From an uncultured Lachnospiraceae bacterium (GTDB lineage Bacteria > Bacillota > Clostridia > Lachnospirales > Lachnospiraceae), in the NCBI GenBank assembly GCA_900550285.1, contig URRW01000020.1, positions 1 through 47,054 on the forward strand: 47,054 nt of DNA, in the 5' to 3' direction. The notes under the pieces are model-generated. The model saw only the letters and a program-made list of their open reading frames with translations, was not told where the DNA came from and searched no databases. Position numbers and translations under genes: made by a program. Below are positions 1 through 8,432 of the stretch, in pieces; the stretch's first letter is position 1, and each line of letters opens with the position of its first letter.

Positions 1-149
1 GGCTGCGAAACTGCCGCCGGCTGCCCCAAAGCTGCCGGCGCGCCGGGCGCGGCAGCCGCCTGCATGCCCCAGAAGCACTGTCCGAATACCGCTCCTGCGC
101 ACACCGCGCACAAGGCTTTTTTCCCGATTTTTTTCATGATCTTTTTCAA
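1..149 (-). CDS. Exported protein, N-terminal fragment cut by the window edge
   Basis: An open frame runs off the left edge. It begins at TTG (147-149), ten bases after an AAAGGAG ribosome binding site, with an in-frame ATG at 135-137 as the alternative. The product opens with several lysines, then a hydrophobic Ala/Cys/Val/Gly stretch ending near an AQ/AAAA-like signal peptidase I site, then an Ala/Pro/Gly-rich segment. This is a typical Sec signal peptide followed by a low-complexity linker. The mature domain lies outside the window, so no function can be given. It diverges from the XRE gene to its right. Confidence 0.6.
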   Translation of the reverse strand, partial: MKKIMKKIGKKALCAVCAGAVFGQCFWGMQAAAAPGAPAALGQPAAVSQ

Positions 150-370
150 AGCTTTTGTTCTCCTTTGTTTTTTCCCACATTGTCCATGCCTTTATTATCG
201 CGGCAGCCGCCCTTTGTGTCAAGCCTGCGGGCGGCAAAGGATGGAAGCCTTCTGTTTTTACAACTATAAGCATTACCAAAAATCCTATGGTTTATGGAAC
301 TGTCAGTCTTGTATTTCTATACTTTTTTATACCAGCAGTAACAAAAAGACTATAGAGCGAGGATAAAATT

Positions 371-724
371 TTGCATATGTACGGAGAACAGATCCGAAAA
401 TACCGTGTCAAAGCCGGATGGACACAGGAGGTTCTGGCTGAAAAGCTGGACATCAGCGTAAACAGCGTGTCCGCGATCGAACGGGGCGTAAAGCATCCCA
501 GCTTCGCCCGTTTTATCAGAATTGCCAACCTGCTCCATGTTTCCACGGATGTCCTTTTGCAGGACGAGCTCGACGAAGGCTTTGTCGCCACCACCAGCGA
601 GCTTTCCGGCAGGCTGGAAGCCCTCCCTGTCCGGGAACGGGAACGCATCCTTGAAACTGTCAATTTTCTGATCGATCAGGCGGAACGCACGCCCGGCTCC
701 CCTGCCGGACGCTTCCGGAAATAG
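371..724 (+). CDS. XRE-family transcriptional regulator
   Basis: A protein of about 117 residues whose first ~65 form a canonical Cro/C1-type helix-turn-helix (Gln-Ile-Arg-Lys, then TQEVLAEKLDIS and VSAIERG in the recognition helix). A short charged C-terminal helix follows (about 75-105). It should be a DNA-binding repressor; no ligand or dimerisation domain is recognisable. The start is either TTG 371, eight bases after CGAGGA, or ATG 377. The translated beginning is equally HTH-like from either. Targets are unknown. The gene is separated by about 200 bases from a second XRE gene on the same strand, and the gap holds a likely promoter with dyads. Confidence 0.85.
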   Translation: MHMYGEQIRKYRVKAGWTQEVLAEKLDISVNSVSAIERGVKHPSFARFIRIANLLHVSTDVLLQDELDEGFVATTSELSGRLEALPVRERERILETVNFLIDQAERTPGSPAGRFRK

Positions 725-839
725 ATTTTCCCTGTCTTACGGACAGATTTTGGTACGGCGGGAAACGCCTTTCATCCCCTCATCGTACAAGAGTATCGTA
801 TCGGAAAAGACAGTTATGCCCGTGCTTTTTTATTCTTCT

Positions 840-918
840 GGAATGTTTTCATTCCAACATCCCTTCTGAAACTCTATAAACTGAAATCTGGCATATTTCT
901 ATTCCATTATTCCAGATT
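840..918 (+). promoter_or_regulatory. Putative promoter with two flanking dyads before the second XRE gene
   Basis: TTCCAA (852-857), a 17-base spacer and TATAAA (875-880) form a plausible sigma-A promoter with a good -10 and a weak -35. GGAATG-TTTT-CATTCC (840-855) overlaps the -35. A second inverted repeat, AATCTGG (885-891) and CCAGATT (912-918), ends next to the GGAG ribosome binding site. The dyads could be autoregulatory operators for either XRE protein. This is inferred from position only. Confidence 0.4.
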
Positions 919-930
919 GGAGCCACACCT

Positions 931-1167
931 ATGACGACCAGACTAATTCAGGATATTTCCATCGGGAAAAACCTGCGCCTGCTCAGAAACCGCGCCGGGC
1001 TTTCCCAGGAGCAGGCAGCCGCCCGCATTCAGCTTATGGGCATTCCGATGAGCCGGGAAGTAATTTCCCAGATGGAGCTTGGCAGACATCATATCCGTAT
1101 CAGCGTTTTGTGCGCCTTAAAAGAGATTTACGGCGTGGATTCTTTTGACGACTTTTTTATGCGCTAG
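931..1167 (+). CDS. Small XRE-family regulator (HTH only)
   Basis: A 78-residue protein that is essentially one helix-turn-helix domain: IGKNLRLLRNRAGLSQEQAAAR, then MSREVISQMELGRHHIRISVLCALKEIYGV, ending in DDFFMR. This is the compact XRE type often found as a stand-alone regulator in Lachnospiraceae. The ATG lies eight bases after TTGGAG. It converges with the DUF4965 gene on the other strand, whose terminator follows immediately. Function beyond DNA binding is unknown. The dyads upstream suggest self-control, but this is untested. Confidence 0.8.
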   Translation: MTTRLIQDISIGKNLRLLRNRAGLSQEQAAARIQLMGIPMSREVISQMELGRHHIRISVLCALKEIYGVDSFDDFFMR

Positions 1168-1186
1168 CAGCAGCCTTCTGCCGTCC

Positions 1187-1214
1187 AAAAAGGCGGCGCG
1201 CCATGCGCACCGCC
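1187..1214 (-). terminator. Intrinsic terminator of the DUF4965 gene
   Basis: Read on the minus strand, GGCGGTGCGC pairs with GCGCGCCGCC around a three-base loop (10 bp, one G-U), followed by TTTTT. It lies 12 bases beyond the stop codon at 1226. Confidence 0.75.
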
Positions 1215-1225
1215 CTCACTTCTTA

Positions 1226-3196
1226 TCATCCCGCTATTTTTTTCATCAGCGCCGGCATGAAAATGCCGCCCTGCACGCTTCGTGCGATAAAATGGCAGTA
1301 CCTTCCGGTTTCCGTTTCATACCAGTCAGAAAACGGCACGCGGCTCTCCGTATTTTTCAGGTATGCCGCCACCGGAGCGATCAGCGCGTTTGCCTCTTCT
1401 GCGTCCTTTGCCATCGCCGCACACCAGAGGATCCAGTCGCTCTTTGTATAACTGCGGCGGCTGTCCAGCGGTGTTCCGTAAGCATTCGTCTTTTTCACAT
1501 AATAAGCCAGCTCTTTTTCATAAACCTCATCCGAAAACAGCCCGCTGTCCCAGACGCGGTCCCATACCAGATTGTATTTTAAGCTCCATGTATCCGGATT
1601 GCCGAAAGCGAGCACATAGTGATCGTCACAAATCGCCCGTTTTTCCCAATCTGCCGCCATCGCCGCCGCCTTTTGATGATACTCCAGCGCCTCTGCCTCC
1701 TGTCCCAGCTGTCCCGCCAGACGGGCATAGGCTTCCACGCCCATGATCGCCTTTGCGGACAGGTTTACGTTATGGGAAAGATGCCCCGCAAAATCATCCG
1801 TACAAAGCTGTTCGCCCGGATCAGCGCCATATTCCAGCAGGTATTGCGTCCATTTTTTCAATACCTCCATATGGGGCCGCGCAAAATCTGCATTCCCGTC
1901 CATGCCGCACACCGCCGCCGTCATGATGAGCATATTCCCGCACTCTTCCACCGGCATCTGATATTTGAAATCATAAATCCCCGTTCCGGCAGGATACTGG
2001 TAAAATGCCGGGAACACCTCGCCGTCCCCGCCGGAAAACCAGTGTCCGCCCTTTTCTCCGTCCATTCCGTAAACCTGCCCCCACGCGTATGGATAGCGTC
2101 CCACATCATGAGGCGCAAAATCATACTCCCATACGTCGCGCGCCGCAAATTCAAATACGGGGCGAAGCATTCCCTTTACATACTCCGTATTGTACAGCAA
2201 AAACAGCGGAACCGACGGATAGCTGACATCTACCGTACCGATGCAGCCGTTGGAATCGTTTTCCTTTGACAAAAAGATAATTTCTCCCTTTTCATCCGCG
2301 ATCAGCTTATGGGCTGCCACCGCGTGCCGGTAGCTCATGCTGCACAAAAACGCATATTCCTCTCCGCCCGCTTTTTTTGCCAGCTCCTCGATCTGCGCAT
2401 CCAGCGCAGCCGCCCTTGTCAGCGTTTCCGCCCGGTCTGCAAACGCAGCCCCGACAGCGTCCAGAATCGTATCGTACTCCTTTGTCCAATACGCCTTGCG
2501 CCACTGTCCGAAATAGTTGATCGAAAGCAGATCGTCAAACGCAAGGATCATGCCGCATTCTTTTTCCAGCGGAAGGCGGCAGGAAATCCTGCGGTTTTTC
2601 TCATCATATGCGCACACCGCGTTTTCGTCTGCGGACGCGGCGTACACATAGCCCCAGTCGATCGTCACGTTATCGCCGCTGCCGCCCAAAGGCCGCTGCG
2701 CAGCCTTTCCCATCTGCGCGTAAGAAAATGCCGGGGCGCCTTTTTTTGCAGGACGGCGCGCGCTGCAGCCGACCAGCTTTTCCTCCTTCTGGGAAACCAG
2801 ATCGGACGATACCAGAAAATCGATCAAAACCTCGCAGTCCTCTTTTTTCTCAACGGCAAAATCAATGTAGGTGCAGGGTCTTGACACAAGGGTAAAATCA
2901 TCCAGAAGAAGCGGCGAAGTAAAACGCGCCGTCAGGACGATCTTCTCATTTTCAAACGTATATGCCGTGGAAGTCGCAGTCACATCCACGCTTTTCTGCG
3001 GGATCGCCTCATGAAATTCCCGGTCGCCCAGAAAGCTGTAAACAACGCCGTCTACCGTCACATAGCCGCGAAGCTGCTGACGCTTTCCGCACCAGTGCAC
3101 GGGATCGGCGTCGTAAAGGCGATCGGCAGAGGACCAGATGGAAAAATAAGGATCGTGTAATACCAGCGGGATGCTGGCTGCTCTTGTGATGTTCAT
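1226..3196 (-). CDS. DUF4965/DUF5127/DUF1793 protein, glutaminase A-like
   Basis: A 656-residue protein with the layout of the fungal glutaminase GtaA family. An N-terminal beta-rich domain (opening RAASIPLVLHDPYFSIWSSAD) covers roughly residues 1-230. An (alpha/alpha)-barrel-like half covers about 240-650, with DVSYPSVPLF, DFAPHDVGRYPYAWGQ and PVEECGNMLI. These stretches are typical of DUF4965 and DUF1793. No signal peptide is seen, so the protein is probably cytoplasmic, unlike the secreted fungal enzymes. True substrates of bacterial members are poorly known; hydrolysis of a glycan or amide is possible. The start follows an AAGGAGACACCC ribosome binding site. The gene is monocistronic, with its own terminator. 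Confidence 0.8.
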   Translation of the reverse strand: MNITRAASIPLVLHDPYFSIWSSADRLYDADPVHWCGKRQQLRGYVTVDGVVYSFLGDREFHEAIPQKSVDVTATSTAYTFENEKIVLTARFTSPLLLDDFTLVSRPCTYIDFAVEKKEDCEVLIDFLVSSDLVSQKEEKLVGCSARRPAKKGAPAFSYAQMGKAAQRPLGGSGDNVTIDWGYVYAASADENAVCAYDEKNRRISCRLPLEKECGMILAFDDLLSINYFGQWRKAYWTKEYDTILDAVGAAFADRAETLTRAAALDAQIEELAKKAGGEEYAFLCSMSYRHAVAAHKLIADEKGEIIFLSKENDSNGCIGTVDVSYPSVPLFLLYNTEYVKGMLRPVFEFAARDVWEYDFAPHDVGRYPYAWGQVYGMDGEKGGHWFSGGDGEVFPAFYQYPAGTGIYDFKYQMPVEECGNMLIMTAAVCGMDGNADFARPHMEVLKKWTQYLLEYGADPGEQLCTDDFAGHLSHNVNLSAKAIMGVEAYARLAGQLGQEAEALEYHQKAAAMAADWEKRAICDDHYVLAFGNPDTWSLKYNLVWDRVWDSGLFSDEVYEKELAYYVKKTNAYGTPLDSRRSYTKSDWILWCAAMAKDAEEANALIAPVAAYLKNTESRVPFSDWYETETGRYCHFIARSVQGGIFMPALMKKIAG

Positions 3197-3361
3197 GTGG
3201 GTGTCTCCTTTTCTTGATTATGGTTTTTATATGCCAGCAGTCTGCGCGCCGGCTGCCTGTTTTTTATCTCTGGATCTACCCTTATTTTATTAAAAAAATC
3301 CCGCCTGCACACTGGATAAAATCACAGGTCTGGATACTGCCTCCTTTGATTTTTTCGGGTC

Positions 3362-3390
3362 TTGACGCTCCCGGTCTCCCGTCTTAAACT
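3362..3390 (+). promoter_or_regulatory. Sigma-A promoter of the amidohydrolase gene
   Basis: TTGACG (3362-3367), a 17-base spacer and TAAACT (3385-3390). This places the transcript start near 3397 and gives a short leader before the AAAAGGAGG ribosome binding site at about 3435. Confidence 0.7.
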
Positions 3391-3451
3391 GAATATGACG
3401 GCTGTACGTATCCGTGCGCGCCGCCATTTACGCAAAAGGAGGTTTTCCCTT

Positions 3452-4612
3452 ATGTTATGTATTAAAAACGGCACTCTTCATACTGCGTCCAACGCCGACG
3501 CCCGGATGCGCACCTTTTCCGCCGACATTCTGATCGACGCCGGAAAAATTCAGGAAATCGGCATCAATCTTTCTGCCCCTGACGGCTGCAGCGTCGTGGA
3601 CGCGACCGGGCTGCATATTTATCCCGGCTTTGTGGAGGCCCACTGCCACACCGGTCTGGACGGCACCGCTGTCGGCTATGAAGGGCACGACTATAATGAA
3701 TTAAACGATCCGGTCACGCCCCAGCTTCGGGCGATCGACGGCATCAATCCGCTTGATCCTGCATTTAAAGAGGCGGCTCTTGCAGGCGTCACCTGCATTG
3801 CCACCGGCCCCGGAAGCTCCAACGCCATCGGCGGCTCCTTTGCCGTCCTCAAAACCGTCGGTCGGCGCGCAGACGATATGATCGTCAAGGCTCCCGCCGC
3901 CATGAAATGCGCTTTCGGCGAAAATCCCAAGCGCTGCTACAAAGATCACGGCATCAGCAGCCGCATGACAAACGCCGCCCTGATCCGTCAGGCGCTTCAT
4001 AAGGCGCTCCAATATCAGGCAAAAAAAGAAGCCGCCGGAGACGATGCATCCAAAATGCCCGCCTACGACGACAAGTGCGAAGCGCTGCTTCCTGTTTTAA
4101 ACCATGAAATCCCCTTAAAAGCCCATGCGCATCAGGCAAACGACTTTTTTACCGCCCTGCGCATCGCAAAAGAATTCGGTCTGGACATCACGCTGGAGCA
4201 TGTGACGGAAGGCCATCTTGTCGCCGATCTTCTGGCGCAGGAAAAAGTGCCCCTCGCCGTCGGTCCCTCCTTTGGACACGCGACCAAATTCGAGCTTAAA
4301 AATAAAAGCTGGACGACGCCCGGCGTGCTCACAAAAGCCGGCTGCCGCGTCTCCATCATCACAGACGCCCCCGTTACCCCTCTGCACTATCTTCCCCTGT
4401 GCGCGGGGCTTGCGCAGAAGGCGGGGCTTTCCGAAAGCGATGCGCTGCTTGCCATCACGTTAAACCCCGCCCGCCATCTGGGCGTGGATGACAGAGTCGG
4501 CACGCTGGAAGAAGGTAAGGACGCCGATCTTGTCATTGCGGACGGTTCTCCGCTTTCTATGGAAACAGAGATAAAGGCGGTTTATGTGGATGGAGTGAAG
4601 GTGGAGAGGTAA
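3452..4612 (+). CDS. Amidohydrolase, imidazolonepropionase-like
   Basis: A 386-residue metal-dependent hydrolase. The N-terminal beta domain (MLCIKNGTLHTAS...) is followed by the metal-binding HxH in GFVEAHCHTG (about residues 57-66), then the barrel histidines in HAHQAND and LEHVTEGH, a late Asp in IITDAPVTP, and the C-terminal GTLEEGKDADLVIADGSPL signature of the amidohydrolase superfamily. It resembles the dipeptidase/deaminase-like subgroup common in Clostridia; the substrate is not evident. ATG 3452 is preferred over upstream in-frame codons because it sits behind AAAAGGAGG and downstream of the promoter. It converges with the DUF3783 gene, with a shared terminator between them. Confidence 0.85.
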   Translation: MLCIKNGTLHTASNADARMRTFSADILIDAGKIQEIGINLSAPDGCSVVDATGLHIYPGFVEAHCHTGLDGTAVGYEGHDYNELNDPVTPQLRAIDGINPLDPAFKEAALAGVTCIATGPGSSNAIGGSFAVLKTVGRRADDMIVKAPAAMKCAFGENPKRCYKDHGISSRMTNAALIRQALHKALQYQAKKEAAGDDASKMPAYDDKCEALLPVLNHEIPLKAHAHQANDFFTALRIAKEFGLDITLEHVTEGHLVADLLAQEKVPLAVGPSFGHATKFELKNKSWTTPGVLTKAGCRVSIITDAPVTPLHYLPLCAGLAQKAGLSESDALLAITLNPARHLGVDDRVGTLEEGKDADLVIADGSPLSMETEIKAVYVDGVKVER

Positions 4613-4636
4613 ACTTTTTTCCGGAATATAATCATC

Positions 4637-4678
4637 AAGGGAGTCAAAATGATATAAAACAACCATTTTGACTCCCTT
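4637..4678. terminator. Bidirectional terminator between convergent genes
   Basis: A perfect 15-bp inverted repeat, AAGGGAGTCAAAATG (4637-4651) and CATTTTGACTCCCTT (4664-4678), with a 12-base loop. T-rich sequence follows on the plus strand. It separates the amidohydrolase gene from the DUF3783/trpS unit. Confidence 0.8.
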
Positions 4679-4777
4679 TTGTCCGCTTGTTTATCGTTTC
4701 AGATTTGCTGTCTCATTCAGCTTAATCACAGCATCCCAAAAAGCGCTTCCTGACCTTTCGGATAAACTCTTTTGCCT

Positions 4778-5167
4778 TCATCTCCCCCCGGCTCTTTTCA
4801 TCATCTCTGCCCGCTCCGCCACGATTTCCGCATACAGCGCGGCAAACGTCCAGCCCACGTTATGCTCCGTTACCACCGCCTTTAACGCCACGGTCAGATT
4901 TTCTTTCCGAAGCGCTGCCAAAAGCCCGTCCAGCTTCTTTCCCGAAAATCCGTTCAGAATAAGCATCTCGTCCTCGATCTTTGGCGGCAGCTCCAAAACA
5001 GAGAGCTTCCGTTCTGCATATCCTGAAAGCCCTGCCAGAAAGCCGATCTGCTGCCCTGTCTGGATCGGATAAACGACCCTGAAGCTGTATCCTAACCTTT
5101 TTGCCAGACGCTCCATCCTTTTTTGCTTTTCTTCCCTGCCCGCCGCATAATAAATAAGTGTTTCCAT
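4778..5167 (-). CDS. DUF3783 domain-containing protein
   Basis: A 129-residue protein starting METLIYYAAG. The second half (EDEMLILNGFSGKKLDGLLAALRKENLTVALKAVVTEHN) is the DUF3783 signature: a small alpha/beta fold found in Clostridia, with a VTxHN segment near the end. Function is unknown. The ATG follows GGGGAAGAG. The gene begins 25 bases after the trpS stop, so it is probably co-transcribed with trpS. A longer reading frame extends into trpS but has no ribosome binding site. Confidence 0.8.
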   Translation of the reverse strand: METLIYYAAGREEKQKRMERLAKRLGYSFRVVYPIQTGQQIGFLAGLSGYAERKLSVLELPPKIEDEMLILNGFSGKKLDGLLAALRKENLTVALKAVVTEHNVGWTFAALYAEIVAERAEMMKRAGGR

Positions 5168-5192
5168 CTCTTCCCCTATTCTCTTATGCTGC

Positions 5193-6197
5193 TTAGCGGA
5201 TCCGCTCAGGGAAACCGATCTTTTTCTGAACCTTGCGCAGCGTCTTATTCGCGTAATACTCCGCCTTCTCCGCATTGTTCTTGATCACGCTGTCGATATA
5301 TGCCTTATCCTTGGACAGCTCTGCAACCCGCGCCTGCAGAGGGGCAAGCTCTGCCGCCACCGCTTCGCCGACCGCCATCTTAAAGTCGCCGTAGCCTCTG
5401 CCGTCGAACTCCCGTTCCACCTCTTCCGGCGTTTTCTTCGTGCACACGCCGTAAATGTCGATCAGGTTGCGGATGCCCGGCTGCTCCTCACGGTAGCGTA
5501 CCTGCGCCTCGGAATCCGTCACCGCGCGCTTGAACTTGCGCAGGATCGTATCCTTATCGTCCATCAGATAAATGCTCGCGTTCGGGTTCTCGTCGGATTT
5601 GCTCATCTTCTTTGCCGGATCCTGCAGGCTCATGATCTTTGCACCCGCCTTGCCCATGTAAGGCTCCGGGATCGTAAATACGTCGCCGTAAATGGCGTTG
5701 AAGCGCTGCGCGATGTCCCTTGTGATCTCCAGATGCTGCAGCTGGTCCTTGCCTACCGGAACCACGTCCGCCTGATACAAAAGGATGTCCGCCGCCATCA
5801 GGACAGGATAGGTAAACAGCCCTGCGTTGATGTTGTCCGCATGCTTTGCCGCCTTATCCTTAAACTGCGTCATCCGGTTTAATTCGCCCATATAGGTAAA
5901 GCAGTTTAAAATCCATGCAAGCTCCGCATGCCCCGATACATGGGACTGATAGTAAATGCAGTTTTTCTCCGGATCAAGCCCCGCCGCAATGTATAAGGTC
6001 AGAAGCGCGCGCGCCCGTCTGCGCAGCTCTGCCGGATCCTGACGCACCGTGATCGAGTGCATGTCCACCACCGAGAAAAATGTCGTATATTCATCCGCCA
6101 GATTCACCCAGTTTTTCAGCGCCCCAAGATAGTTTCCAAGGGTCAGGTTTCCCGTCGCCTGCATTCCGCTGAAAAGAATTTTCTGATCGCCAATCAT
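5193..6197 (-). CDS. trpS: Tryptophan--tRNA ligase
   Basis: A 334-residue class I aminoacyl-tRNA synthetase that charges tRNA-Trp in the cytoplasm. The HIGH-like motif is TLGNYLG (about residue 18) and the KMSKS motif is KKMSKSDENPNA (about 195-205). GMQATGNLTLGNYLGAL and SVVDMHSIT are typical of bacterial TrpRS, and the length is normal. The ATG follows a strong GGAGGTATTTAGAG ribosome binding site. The promoter lies about 45 bases upstream, too close for a T-box leader, so regulation is probably not by uncharged tRNA. The DUF3783 gene follows. Confidence 0.97.
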   Translation of the reverse strand: MIGDQKILFSGMQATGNLTLGNYLGALKNWVNLADEYTTFFSVVDMHSITVRQDPAELRRRARALLTLYIAAGLDPEKNCIYYQSHVSGHAELAWILNCFTYMGELNRMTQFKDKAAKHADNINAGLFTYPVLMAADILLYQADVVPVGKDQLQHLEITRDIAQRFNAIYGDVFTIPEPYMGKAGAKIMSLQDPAKKMSKSDENPNASIYLMDDKDTILRKFKRAVTDSEAQVRYREEQPGIRNLIDIYGVCTKKTPEEVEREFDGRGYGDFKMAVGEAVAAELAPLQARVAELSKDKAYIDSVIKNNAEKAEYYANKTLRKVQKKIGFPERIR

Positions 6198-6239
6198 CTC
6201 TAAATACCTCCGCCTCTGTAATGGTCTTGATGTCCTTTC

Positions 6240-6268
6240 AGTTTAGCACCCGATGCACGGTTCGTCAA
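6240..6268 (-). promoter_or_regulatory. Sigma-A promoter of trpS
   Basis: Minus-strand TTGACG (6268-6263), a 17-base spacer and TAAACT (6245-6240). It lies in the gap between the helicase stop and trpS. Confidence 0.75.
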
Positions 6269-6289
6269 CTGCCGCCAATAAATATCAGT

Positions 6290-7882
6290 TCAGCTACGCC
6301 GTCCGCCTCTGCCTTCTGCCGCGCGGTAGCCCGAAGAGGTGCTGCGGTATCTTCCTTCGCCGCTGCGCGCCTGTCTTCTGCCGCCGTTTTCGCTCTGGCG
6401 TCCTCTGCGGTGTCCGCCTTCTCCTGCGTATTCCCTTCTTCCGCCTCTGTTCTGGGCTCCCATGCCTCTTTCGCCGTAAGCCCTTCTGCCGTTATAGCCG
6501 CCGCCAAAGCCATTGCGTCTGTTTCCTGCAAAGCGTCCCTCTGCATTCCGGCGCACAGCGGGCTCTTCTGCAATATCTCCCGGCTCTTCCCCGATCTGCT
6601 GGTATAAAAATGCCGCCGCCAGCTCCAAAGCTGAAATACCGCTTTCTTTTTCAAACCGCTCCACCGCGCGGTAGCAGTCCGCGGTATTGACCTCTTCCAT
6701 TACCTGACGAAGCTTTTCCAGCGCCTTTTCTTCCTTATGGCGATATACATCCTGACCGGAGGGAAGCTTTTTTTCCTCCAGCTTTGTCTTGCAGGTGCGT
6801 TCGATCTCGCGGATGCGGAAGGATTCCCTGCGCGCCGCCAGCGTAAAGGACATGCCCTCCTTGCCCGCGCGCCCGGTCCTTCCGATCCGGTGCACATAAT
6901 ATTCGATGTCCTGCGGCACATCGTAGTTGATGACGCTGTCCACATCGTTTACGTCGATCCCTCTCGCCGCAACGTCCGTCGCGATGAGCATCTGCAGATT
7001 GCCGCTGCGGAAACGCTTCATCACGGTATCCCGCTGCGCCTGGCTCATATCGCCGTGCAGCCCCTCCGCCGAAATGCCGCGGTTTTTCAGGTTTTCTGCC
7101 AGCTCGTCCACCATGCTCTTCGTATTGCAGAAGATCAGTCCTCTTTTTAAATCATAATACTCGATCAGGCGCGCCGCAGCCGCCTCTTTATCGTCTCTGT
7201 GGATATAGTAAAGGTACTGCGCGATGCGGTCCACGGTCAGCTCTTTTTTTACCATTTTTACCATTACCGCATCCTTCTGGAACTGATCGGTGATCCGAAG
7301 GATCGGCTCGGGCATCGTCGCAGAAAACAGCGCCGTCTGGTGCTCTCCGGGGATCTCCTTTAAAATCGTCTCCATGTCCTCGCGAAAGCCCATATTCAGC
7401 ATCTCGTCCGCCTCATCCAGCACGACCATTTTCAGATCGTCCAGCCGGATCGTATGGCGGCGCATATGGTCCATCACACGTCCCGGCGTCCCGACGATGA
7501 TCTGCACGCCGCCCTTTAACGCCTTGATCTGCCTGCCGATGTCCTGACCGCCGTAAACCGGAAGCACCCGGATATTGTGCATATATTTTGCGAACTGGCG
7601 AAGCTGCTGCGCCGCCTGCATCGCAAGCTCCCTCGTCGGGCACAGGATCATGCCCTGCAGCCCCCTGTCCTCTTCATCTATTTTCTGCAGCATCGGAATG
7701 CCGAACGCAGCCGTCTTTCCGGTTCCCGTCTGCGCCTGTCCGATCACGTCCCTTCCTTCCAGAAAAACAGGGATCGCCTTCTCCTGGATCGGCGTCATAT
7801 GGACAAAGCCCATTTCCTCCACCGCGCGCAGGATACGCCCGTCGATGCCTGATTCATCATACCTTACTAATAATTCTCCCAT
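6290..7882 (-). CDS. DEAD-box ATP-dependent RNA helicase (CshA-like)
   Basis: A 530-residue cytoplasmic RNA helicase. The Q motif (GFVHMTPIQEKAIP) leads into Walker A AQTGTGKT, then PTRELAMQ, GTPGRVMD, DEAD, SAT, and in the second RecA domain GLIFCNT, ATDVAARGIDV and HRIGRTGR. After about residue 425 comes a short helical domain, then an Arg/Gly-rich tail (residues ~465-530, with NRRNGFGGGYNGRR and similar) that probably binds RNA. The layout matches CshA-type helicases that act in mRNA decay and ribosome assembly. The start at ATG 7882 follows GGAGATTAC; a longer in-frame start lacks a ribosome binding site. It has its own consensus promoter. Confidence 0.93.
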   Translation of the reverse strand: MGELLVRYDESGIDGRILRAVEEMGFVHMTPIQEKAIPVFLEGRDVIGQAQTGTGKTAAFGIPMLQKIDEEDRGLQGMILCPTRELAMQAAQQLRQFAKYMHNIRVLPVYGGQDIGRQIKALKGGVQIIVGTPGRVMDHMRRHTIRLDDLKMVVLDEADEMLNMGFREDMETILKEIPGEHQTALFSATMPEPILRITDQFQKDAVMVKMVKKELTVDRIAQYLYYIHRDDKEAAAARLIEYYDLKRGLIFCNTKSMVDELAENLKNRGISAEGLHGDMSQAQRDTVMKRFRSGNLQMLIATDVAARGIDVNDVDSVINYDVPQDIEYYVHRIGRTGRAGKEGMSFTLAARRESFRIREIERTCKTKLEEKKLPSGQDVYRHKEEKALEKLRQVMEEVNTADCYRAVERFEKESGISALELAAAFLYQQIGEEPGDIAEEPAVRRNAEGRFAGNRRNGFGGGYNGRRAYGERGMGAQNRGGRREYAGEGGHRRGRQSENGGRRQARSGEGRYRSTSSGYRAAEGRGGRRS

Positions 7883-7923
7883 GTAATCTCCTATTCTTTG
7901 CCTCATCATTCAAAACTCTTCTG

Positions 7924-7952
7924 ACTATACCCGTTATGCACCGAATTGTCAA
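7924..7952 (-). promoter_or_regulatory. Consensus sigma-A promoter of the DEAD-box helicase
   Basis: Minus-strand TTGACA (7952-7947), exactly 17 bases, then TATAGT (7929-7924). The helicase start codon is about 40 bases downstream. Confidence 0.85.
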
Positions 7953-7976
7953 TCGGAAACTTTCCTTAATTATATG

Positions 7977-8040
7977 AAAAAAGACGCCCCGCCGGTCAAA
8001 ACCATAAGATCATGCCTTGACCGGGCAGAGCGTCCTTTTT
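7977..8040 (-). terminator. Intrinsic terminator after the Cys-rich gene
   Basis: An outer GACGC/GCGTC stem and an inner GCCGGTCAA/TTGACCGG(GC) stem with a ~17-base loop are flanked by an A-run and a T-run. On the minus strand the hairpin ends in TTTTTT at 7982-7977. It separates the Cys-rich/DUF5662/GH13-like unit from the helicase promoter. Confidence 0.7.
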
Positions 8041-8055
8041 CAATTTGCCGTTTCT

Positions 8056-8397
8056 TTATTCCCTGCAGGCGCATTTTTCCGGATATACCGGATAACGCCC
8101 CGGCATATTCATCTCGGGAACATTGTCCATGCACGGATGCTCCTGCATCCCGCTGTCGTAGCGTTTCTCCCTGCCGGGCATCATGCAGCTGCACCGGTCT
8201 GCCTCCTGCCGTTTTTCCCGGCAGTCACATTCTTCCTTCTGCCGGGGCATCATACAGCCCTCCGGGGCGTGACGCCTCTCCCGCCTTTCCATGCAGCCGC
8301 CGGTTCGCGGCATGATACAGCTGTTTTGATTCGTGCAGCAGCCTCTTCCGCCATGCCCGCAGCAGCATACGAGCAGCAGCAAATACCACAGATTCAT
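8056..8397 (-). CDS. Cys/Met-rich small protein with N-terminal hydrophobic segment
   Basis: A 113-residue protein not assigned to any named family. Residues 2-13 (NLWYLLLLVCCC) are hydrophobic, perhaps a short membrane anchor or lipoprotein-like leader. The rest is very polar and contains 15 cysteines in total, with recurring Cys-Met/Ile-Met-Pro units (CIMPR, CMMPR, CMMPG), CDC and CSC pairs. Such spacing suggests metal binding or disulfide cross-linking, but no known zinc-finger pattern fits. The ATG follows GGGAGAAGCTT. It starts 35 bases after the DUF5662 stop and is followed by a terminator, so it is the last gene of a probable three-gene operon. Confidence 0.7.
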   Translation of the reverse strand: MNLWYLLLLVCCCGHGGRGCCTNQNSCIMPRTGGCMERRERRHAPEGCMMPRQKEECDCREKRQEADRCSCMMPGREKRYDSGMQEHPCMDNVPEMNMPGRYPVYPEKCACRE

Positions 8398-8432
8398 AAG
8401 CTTCTCCCGTTTCTGATAGAATATACGGTATC

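Noticed and set aside
1619..2884. Several plus-strand frames of 190-216 codons inside the DUF4965 gene
   Set aside because: They are Arg/His-rich shadows without start signals, opposite a coherent 656-residue protein.
3362..3451. Thirty extra codons at the start of the amidohydrolase frame
   Set aside because: They overlap the promoter, and the AAAAGGAGG site points to ATG 3452.
6198..6289. A T-box leader before trpS
   Set aside because: The consensus promoter lies only about 45 bases from the start codon, leaving no room for a T-box.
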